NCBI RefSeq assembly: GCF_000715075.1
Contig: NC_134096.1
Location: forward strand, 69,445,026-69,509,025
Direction of reading: 5' to 3'
DNA: 64,000 nt
DNA from: Nicotiana tabacum
Lineage: Eukaryota > Streptophyta > Magnoliopsida > Solanales > Solanaceae
This document shows, in pieces, positions 57,141-64,000 of the stretch. The notes under the pieces were generated by a model. The model saw nothing but the letters and a program-made list of their open reading frames with translations, was not told the origin of the DNA and made no database searches. The position numbers were made by a program, and so were the translations under genes. Position 1 is the first letter of the stretch, and every line of letters starts with the position of its first letter.

Positions 57141-57501
57141 ATACTCCTCTCTCTCCTTCCATCTCTCTTTCTGTAATCTTTCAAGGTCACCAGACATTGA
57201 TAAAGTAATATAATTCATAACTCCCTTTCCCACTTTATCTCTTTCAAGATTCTCTTTTTTCTCTCTCTTTTATTTCCTCTTTCTTTCTCCATGCGTTTTA
57301 TCTTTGAACTACATCTCCTAAAGTTACATCCCTAATTTTTCAAACTAGTTTAAGCTAGCTAGTTCTGCTTTCTTTTTTTTAGGGTTTTCACATGGTTAGC
57401 CCCTCTTGTTATCAACAATAAAGCCCACACATGCAATATCTTTGTTCGTCGAAGACATCTAGTGTTGAATAGTTGATCTTCTTGTATTTTTGTACTTGTT
57501 T
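57141..57501 (+). promoter_or_regulatory. Upstream region and probable 5' leader of the CLE gene
   Basis: Rich in CT-repeats (CTCTCTCTCC, 57145-57330). Short upstream ORFs begin at 57392 (nine codons and stop) and 57431 (13 codons and stop). No clear TATA box can be fixed, and the transcript start is unknown. Confidence 0.4.
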
Positions 57502-57537
57502 ATGGTTAAGGATGGCTTTCTAGCTTCTCTCCTGTAA
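57502..57537 (+). CDS. Short upstream ORF ending one base before the CLE start
   Basis: ATG at 57502 gives the 11-residue frame MVKDGFLASLL with TAA at 57535-57537; the CLE ATG is at 57539. If the leader starts upstream, ribosomes would meet this frame first, which could lower CLE translation or depend on reinitiation. Whether it is transcribed is not shown by the sequence. Confidence 0.35.
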   Translation: MVKDGFLASLL

Positions 57538-57538
57538 A

Positions 57539-57883
57539 ATGACTACTACTTCTTCTTCTTTCATTTCTCCTTACAATATTGCCTCACTACTTACTCTCTT
57601 CTTCTTTCTACTTCTCACTGTTATGGCAGAAGACGGACAACTACAACCGAATCTTTTACGAGTTAATTATCATTCATCAGTAGATCATTATGCTGTCAAG
57701 AAGAAACTGAGAGAAGATCAAATTGCTAGTAAAAAAGTTCAATATTCTCCAATTATGGGTAGAAGAGGTAAACATGAGTACCCTAAAGCTCATCAATCGC
57801 CATCCTACTTATGGAGAGACAAATTATTGAATGCTAGTGCTCATGAAGTTCCTAGTGGTCCAAACCCCATTTCAAATAGGTAA
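57539..57883 (+). CDS. CLE41: CLE41/CLE44-type precursor of the TDIF peptide
   Basis: A 114-residue single-exon ORF. Residues 1-30 form a signal peptide (hydrophobic core ASLLTLFFFLLLTVMA). A variable basic region follows, and at residues 102-113 (57842-57877) stands HEVPSGPNPISN, followed by a last Arg. This dodecapeptide is identical to TDIF, the mature product of Arabidopsis CLE41 and CLE44. Known of the family: it is secreted from phloem, prolines 4 and 7 are hydroxylated (Pro105 and Pro108 here), and it is perceived by the receptor kinase TDR/PXY in the cambium, promoting cell division and blocking xylem differentiation. The start ATG is the first in frame and fits the signal peptide. 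Which of the CLE41/44 paralogues is orthologous cannot be decided here. Confidence 0.94.
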   Translation: MTTTSSSFISPYNIASLLTLFFFLLLTVMAEDGQLQPNLLRVNYHSSVDHYAVKKKLREDQIASKKVQYSPIMGRRGKHEYPKAHQSPSYLWRDKLLNASAHEVPSGPNPISNR

Positions 57884-60800
57884 TTAGCCAGTAATTAAAC
57901 AACAAGTTAGAAAGGTTGATTTCTTATAAGCTTCTTCTTTGTCTGTACCTTTAATTTCAATTTATGCAGGTTTCTAAAGGTATGTATACACTATTAAATT
58001 AGTCGTCGTTATACAATATAATCATGAATATTTGTCTTATATATTATGTCTTTTTGGTGTCCATTATTTTTAATATCAATGCGATTTCACTACAACTTTT
58101 GTTATGATTATATGATTGTTTTAATCATTTGGTAATGAGAATGCAAAGATCATGAAATTCATATTTATAAGTTATCTTTGATTTCTATTGTTTTTTAGTA
58201 CATCAATGGCCACAACATTTTAATGTCAGTGTCCCTTACTATTTTTTGTCACTTTTCGCTTTGATAAAGCTGAATTTGTATGCTGTTTCCACCACCATGC
58301 CCAAAAAGATAAGACAGTCTTAATTGCTTTCCCTGCACATATTATTCAATAAACCGTGTAATTAGCAATAGTATATATTATGTTAATTAGTGCCTACTAG
58401 ATCACTATGTATTGTTCACCAAATCTGAAACAGAAATTCCAATTATGCCTAAAATATTCACGATAAGACAAATATTTGTGATTATAGTGGAAAATGAAAG
58501 TGACGTTTAGTAGATAAACCTAGAGTAGTTACGAAAAAGAAAAAACAGGACTATCCCTATTGTATGTTTGAAACGCAAAAGCTAGAGTAGATCTTAATAA
58601 ATTTAATTTGCATGGGCTTATAGCAACCGAAAGATTATCTGGGAAGGTTCAATATGCTAATATTGTTAGACTCCACTCTGTTCAAAGTAATGCATATATG
58701 GTTTGCCTTTTCCTTTATAGAAATAAGAAAGAATAAAAATGGACACCAAAAATTAAAGAGGGCGAACAAGCAAGTCCAAATGAGCTAAAAGGTATGTCTG
58801 AGGAACACAATGATTAATATACGGGAAGGTAGGGATTGGTCTTCTATGTGTTAAGATGAGACTGCATGCAATATATGACAACTCAAGGAAGGACGACCAT
58901 ATATATGAAACATTATCACTCATTCTACGTGACAATATTTTTTTTATTAATTTGTTTTAAAAAATATCTTTTATATATAAAAAAGAATTTGATCTTAATT
59001 TTTATTTTATCTCTCTTAATATTATGCTTTTATGGACAAAAATTATCACAACGAATTTAATTAAGATTACAAGTTTCAAATCGTGGCTGAGCCACATGCC
59101 ATGGGAATAGCCATTTGACTGCTGGAAAAGTTATAATGTGTAAATAGGGTAAAAATTATTTTTTTAGATTATATAATTTTTGACATTTTTAACACAAGAG
59201 AAATACATGTTCAAATCTTAGGGGTAGCATTTTTAGATTTTTTTTGAATCCTCTTACCAGAATTTTTAACTTCGCCGCTAGTGATTTCAAAAGTCTTTTT
59301 TTCTTCCTTAAACCATATATCAAAACACTGCTACTTTATATACGCGTATACACAATTTTGTTTATTATCGAGACAGCATAGTATTCCAAAGCTGGACTTT
59401 TGCCTTTTCCTTTTGTTTTGGGGTGGTGGTTGGGGGATAACAAGAGGGCAATAGATAGGGAAGAAGGGTCCCTTTCCTTGAGCTGATTTTAATGAGCCTT
59501 AGTTTTCAGCTTCCCTCTGAGCAACAGCTGTTGCATGTGCTCTTCTTGGCTCTTTCTTTCAAAGCCTGAATCGCCATATATAAAATTAAAAGGTGATACA
59601 TCTTTACCTCTCTTCAATTCAGTCTTTTTAATGTTCTTGTTTGTTATTCTTTCTTGTTTGCTTCTGAATGGAAGGGTTTGCTTACCGAAATGCTCCACTT
59701 GTTTTCATTGGAAACGACATGAAATTATTACCGTTTTCCTTTTTTCTTTTTCAGTTTCAAATTTAATTACTGCTGAACTACTTGAAACTATCCTCTTTGA
59801 ATGATGCAAAGACTGAACTTTGTATCCTGCCGCTAACTAGTCAGTCGTGCTAGCTAAACGAAAAAATAAACGAGTGGCAGACGGATTCAGGATTTCAAGA
59901 AAATATGTGTACTATTATAAAAAGGTGGATCTAAAATTTATATTTGTGGCCGATTTAACTTTCGTCTCTTACTATGAAGCCACGACACTTTAAAAATTAT
60001 AAGTTTAAAATTATATTCTTTTGAAAATTTTAGTGTTTATATATATATATATATATGATCGTTCAAAGTAGGATTTGAACCACCAATTTTATTTGTCGAG
60101 GTACACCAAATGATTATTGCACCATATGAGTCTTAGAACATTGTTGCACGCACGTATATTTAAGTAAATTTTAAAAAATATAATATTATTATATACTATT
60201 AAATAAGAGAAGCATGAGTTCACGTGAACCCAATTTTCCTTAACCTAGATACGCACTTGTTGGCATTGCCTATAAACTCCCAAAGATATAAAGATTGCAA
60301 AGAAGAGATGTCTGTGTGATACTAAATATGTAATTAATCTGTGCAAAAAGTTCAGAATAAAAAATGAATATGTACAGTTTAATTGTATATTAGTAATAAC
60401 TTTGATGATGAATCATGAATTGGTTTCATACCTTATTTATAATTTGAATGTCCATCACCTTTTACAATGATCCCAAAGCCAAATCTCAATCTTTTTTTTT
60501 TGAGTTGGTTCATGAAAAAGAATGTAAACTATAAAGACAGAAAATAAAGGGCGATGTTTTAACAAATCTCAAAACTTTTACAAAAATATTTCGTGCCAAA
60601 GTTTATCTCATGTAGCGTTTCAAATTCTGGACAAAACTCCAGCCCATCAAAAGATAAAGACACAAGAAGTAAAAAGTAAAAGAAGAGGATATTTGTTAAC
60701 CTTGGTTTGCATTCTTTTACCAAAGTAGAACAACCCGTCACTTCATTAACTTTGGATTAAAGAAGACAATCAGTCCATGCATATTCTTTTTACAATCTCA

Positions 60801-61089
60801 ACGTTGTCTAATCTACTGCACATTAATGTTTTCTCAGGTCATCTATTAGTCTTTGTTGATGAGTTTTTCCAACAAAAAAGTTACTTGGCTTAAAAGTAGA
60901 TTAAACTCAAACCCCAAGGTCAGGGACAAAATTATGCCTTTGATTGCAAAAAGTTTCTCTTTGACTGCACTTGACCATTTACATTTACCCCCTCGATACA
61001 TCCTCCTCCCCTAGCGGGAAAAAGATGTTGTTACCAATTTTTGTTCTCGACTCCACGCACCGTTTTCAGAAAGATAATTAAGAAATTCA
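57884..61089. other. Intergenic DNA between the CLE gene and the SINE
   Basis: AT-rich, with no confident gene. There are TA-rich runs at 60041-60055 and several frames under 100 codons without motifs. The stretch 59400-59800 is less AT-rich and has an 89-codon frame (59535-59804) with a hydrophobic middle, but I see no family signature and do not call it a gene. Confidence 0.5.
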
Positions 61090-61098
61090 ACTTGTCAA

Positions 61099-61318
61099 GA
61101 GTGGGTTGTTCTAGTGGTAAACACTCTCCACTTCCAATCAAGAGGTTGTGAGTTCGAGTCATCCCAAGAGCAAGATGGAGAGTTCTTGGAGGGAGAGAGC
61201 CGAGGGTGTCTATCGGAAACAATCTCTCTACCTTAGGGTAAGGGTAAGGTTTGCGTACACACTACCCTTCACAGACCCTACTAGTGGAATTATACTGGGT
61301 TGTTATTGTTGTTGTTAT
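61099..61318 (+). mobile_element. tRNA-derived SINE of the Solanaceae TS/Au-like class
   Basis: A 220-bp element with a Pol III A box (GGTTGTTCTAGTGGTAAAC) and B box (AGTTCGAGTCATC, 61151-61163), then a body and the tail GTTTGCGTACACACTACCCT... ending GGGTTGTTATTGTTGTTGTT. Flanked by near-identical duplications AACTTGTCA (61090-61098) and AACTTATCA (61319-61327). The TTG-rich tail and GCGTACACACTACCC are typical of tobacco TS and Au SINEs. Its 3' half matches the RTE LINE at 35364-35490. Confidence 0.88.
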
Positions 61319-61327
61319 AACTTATCA

Positions 61328-62033
61328 CTATCTATGAAAATATTGAAAGCAAGTACCGCTGGAAAAATAGGTCTACATGCATTACCTAAAAACATGTTAG
61401 TTAAATTTAAACATTCATAACTTATTTTAACATTTTATTTATATCTTAACACTTATTTTAACATTAATTATAAGTGTCATAATGAAAGTCGAGCGGTGCA
61501 CTTTATGTGCCAGGATAATCTAACGAGGTTTAGCCCAATGAGGCCCGTAATGGGAGGCCCAATTATGGTTTCAATATTATTTTCTCTTCTATGAGACATT
61601 TTTCTCTTCTCCAACCCTTATATGAGACACACTTTTCTCTTCTCTAACATACGATCATACAATCATACAATTATTTAAGAGAGTGCCACATAAGTGTGTG
61701 ATAGTTTTCTCATTGATGTCGTCAAAATTGAGACAAGAAATAGAGATGCAATTTGTAAAAAAGATATTTTACAACCACTAAATTCTCTCTCTAGAATCAA
61801 GTTTTCTCTCAGTGAAAGCTGAACATGGACAGGAAATCGAAAGCTGGAGGGGGGGGGGGGGAGGGGGAGGGGAGAGAGAAACAAAGGCAAGGCACTATCA
61901 CAAATGGTGAAAAGCAAATTGTACCGCAATCAGCAGATACGAAGAAAACACAAAGCATCCATGTATTTCAATAAATCGTACCGCTAGAATTGTCTCAAGT
62001 AGATATGGATACACACTAGCTCGTTGTAATTCG
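61328..62033. other. Intergenic DNA and possible 5' leader of the L1-type LINE
   Basis: Contains a G-rich run (61848-61875, GGGGGGGGGGGGG with A interruptions). The start of the LINE cannot be fixed. No other gene is seen. Confidence 0.45.
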
Positions 62034-63195
62034 ATGAGCAGAGATGAGAATTGCATGGCGCAGAGTAACGGAAAAAGCTCATGGGAAGATATGGTAGAAG
62101 AAGAGGCGGTGGAGGAAGTAGGGTTGGGGCAATCACAACATGCCATGAATTCATGGAGTAAAGTAGTAGGGCCAATACCTACGACTGAGGGATTCAATTT
62201 ATGTAGTGAGGAAGTGACCAATCAAAATGTCAAAATTACAATTGATGATATCAAGGATGAAGTTAAGTATTGGAGATCAACAGCCAATTTGCTACGTGCT
62301 GGGTTCTAACCCTCAATTGTCAATAATGGATGGGCATTTTCGGAGAATTTTGGGAAACAAGGGAATTGACAAAGTGGCACTCGTTAACAATGGGGTGTTC
62401 CTTGTGCGATTTCAGTCTGAAGAAAGTAAAATCAAAACTGTTGAAGAAGGAGTCCAGATGTTTGATAAAATGCCAGTTGTTATTAAACCATGGAAACAAG
62501 ACATTGATATGAAAATGAGATTATTGACAAAATTTCTCTATGGATTAGACTCATGGGATTGGATATCAAGTATGGGGGAAATAGTGCTCTCACAAAAATT
62601 GCAGGTATGGTGGGAAAGCCATTGAAGGCAGATAGAGCTACATCGCAGAAATGGCGACTTACATTTGCTAGAATACTTGTTAAGGTGTCAATTAACCAGC
62701 AATATCCATCAAAAGTCATGTTTGAAAATGAATATGGAAAGATTATAGAGCAAAGAACTGTTTATGAGTTGAAGCCAGTGCTTTGTGCCACATGTAACAA
62801 CTTTGGGCATGAGCAACTGGAATGCCGGAAATACATGTGAAGGGAGGATGCTAAGGAACAACAAGGCCAAAATAAAATACAGAATGATCAACAAAAAGCA
62901 GATAAGGGTAGGCAGGAAAGACCTAAAAACACTACTGGAACAGTAGGGAATGAAGGAGGGAGGATAAAAAAAAGTCACGCAAGAGATATAACAAAAGAAG
63001 AATGAACCCGAGAAAAGAAATAATTATGCTATACTTGTTAGAGGAACTGGGAAGAATAGTAAGACAACAGTATCAAGAGAGATGACTCTGAAACTTGGGA
63101 ACTCATATGCTGCACTAGCACAAAGAAATGAGGAGACAACTAAGTTTGAGGAGAACATAGCAAGCTCATCAGCCCTGGAGATAAGCAAGCTGTAG
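62034..63195 (+). pseudogene. L1-type LINE ORF1 (DUF4283 and CCHC knuckle)
   Basis: The frame from 62034 (SRDENCMAQSNGKSSWEDMV) shifts near 62300 into GHFRRILGNKGIDKVALVNN and GVFLVRFQSEESKIKTVEEG, a DUF4283-type RNA-binding domain. Another shift follows near 62550-62590. The CCHC knuckle CATCNNFGHEQLEC is at about 62788-62829 and a stop follows at 62838. Lys/Gln-rich remnants continue to a TAG near 63195. It would package the LINE RNA; this copy is broken. Confidence 0.8.
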
Positions 63196-63229
63196 TGAGA
63201 CCAAACAATAGGAAGGGTGAGGTATATCC

Positions 63230-64000
63230 CTCTCCTAATAGATAGTATTGGATGTTGGAATGTAAGGGGCCTAAATAAACTAGTAAAGCAGAAAGAAGCA
63301 AATCTATTTTTGCATAATGTAAAGGCTAGATTATTTGGGATCCTGAAAACAAAATTTAAGAGGGAAAAGGCCCAACGAGCCTCTCTTAATCTTTGTAATG
63401 GTTAGTCCTTTAGCATAAATTTGCAAAAATATCCGAGATGACGTATATAGTTACTATGAAAACTTCTGATATATGAGGTGGACCTGATCAAAGTTATTGC
63501 ACAACTAATTCACTATAAAGTAAAACATAGAGGTAGTGGAGAGCAAATATACATTACTATTGTCTATGGGTTCAATGATCAAGCCCTTAGGAGAGAATTA
63601 TGGGAGGATATAAGAAGGTTATGTAATCAGATACATGGACTATGGGGTGTAGTGAGGTATTTCAATTGTTCCTATATAGATAAGAGAGGATTGGAAGACC
63701 AGTCACTATGGCAGAAACAAAGGTGTTTATGAATTGTGTAGAAACTTGTGACCTACGCGACCTACGATTAACATGGTCTTACTTCACTTGGAATAATAAA
63801 CAAGAAGGGGATGACAAAGTTATGAACAAGATAGATAGAGTATTAGTAAATAATGAATAGTTGTCTCAGCTCCCTGCTTCCACAGTTCATTACATGGAAG
63901 AAGGGTTGTATGATCATAGCCCTGCTATTATCAGCTGGGAAAGTTGAGGCAACAGAATGAAAAAACAGTTCAAATACTTTAATATATGGAGTCTGGCACC
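63230..64000 (+). pseudogene. L1-type LINE ORF2, endonuclease part, cut by the window end
   Basis: IGCWNVRGLNKLVKQKEANL opens the APE-type endonuclease with its conserved Asn. The family motif LLETK reads GILKTKFK, so the metal-binding Glu is Lys. After stops and shifts come IYITIVYGFNDQALRRELWE, LRLTWSYFTWNNKQEG, NKIDRVLVN and YDHSPAIISWES, the C-terminal endonuclease motifs, ending at the window edge. RT would lie beyond 64000. Confidence 0.82.

Noticed and set aside
59430..59804. Possible gene or microRNA precursor in a less AT-rich patch
   Set aside because: No known miRNA sequence that I could match and no clear long hairpin; the 89-codon frame lacks a motif. Small-RNA or RNA-seq mapping would decide.

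Overview
This is nuclear DNA of a flowering plant, very probably a Solanaceae species and perhaps Nicotiana. That assignment is an inference. It rests on the repeat types: Tekay/Del-type and Athila-type Ty3/gypsy elements whose LTRs begin with the direct or reversed TGTAACGACCC-type terminus, a tRNA-derived SINE with a TTG tail of the TS class, an RTE-type LINE, and a Stowaway-like MITE. No bacterial or organellar gene organisation is visible. Nearly all long reading frames belong to transposable elements. Only two complete host genes are seen, both in the right third.

Positions 1-33706 are one nest of retrotransposons. The main body is a dead Tekay-type chromovirus on the minus strand: 5' LTR 32306-26512, PBS about 26500, gag about 26300-24980, protease about 24600, RT/RNase H 24280-22190, integrase 22066-20978, chromodomain 7141-6970, PPT 6969-6957, and 3' LTR from 6956 leftwards. 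It has been invaded at least four times. A solo LTR (3605-6262, TSD CCAGC) sits in its 3' LTR, and a second solo LTR (29160-32024, TSD AAATC) sits in its 5' LTR. A 710-bp non-autonomous CACTA-like element carrying a tRNA-Gly-like sequence (22503-23212, TSD TCA) interrupts its RNase H. A 13.8-kb Athila-type element (7142-20977) splits its integrase and chromodomain end. The Tekay element itself lies in the 3' end of a Ty1/copia element whose PPT and 3' LTR survive at 32341-33706.

Positions 33707-38163 hold a 5'-truncated RTE LINE (minus strand), a possible MITE and a possible orphan last exon. Positions 38169-48944 are a Ty1/copia element on the plus strand (TSD GTAAT) with a degenerate gag-pol and an internal deletion after the RT active site. 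Its 5' LTR contains a 5.7-kb non-autonomous Athila-derived element (38367-44090) that has LTRs, PBS and PPT but no pol.

Positions 48950-61090 are the gene-bearing part. A three-exon class III peroxidase of the PER7 type (49912-51734) is followed by a Stowaway-like MITE, a degenerate hAT transposon inserted in a local tandem duplication (53176-57140), and a single-exon CLE41/44-type gene (57539-57883) encoding a perfect TDIF dodecapeptide. A SINE follows at 61099-61318, then an L1-type LINE that runs off the right edge.

There is no multi-gene pathway here. The two host genes, a secreted peroxidase and a secreted vascular-meristem peptide precursor, are separated by transposon debris and nothing in the sequence shows they are co-regulated. 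The most unusual features are the Pol III-promoter-bearing tRNA-Gly copy inside the palindrome-rich CACTA-like element, the 3' tail shared by the RTE LINE and the SINE, the recurrent GC-rich motifs and hairpins in the gypsy LTRs, and a short ORF ending one base before the CLE start codon.
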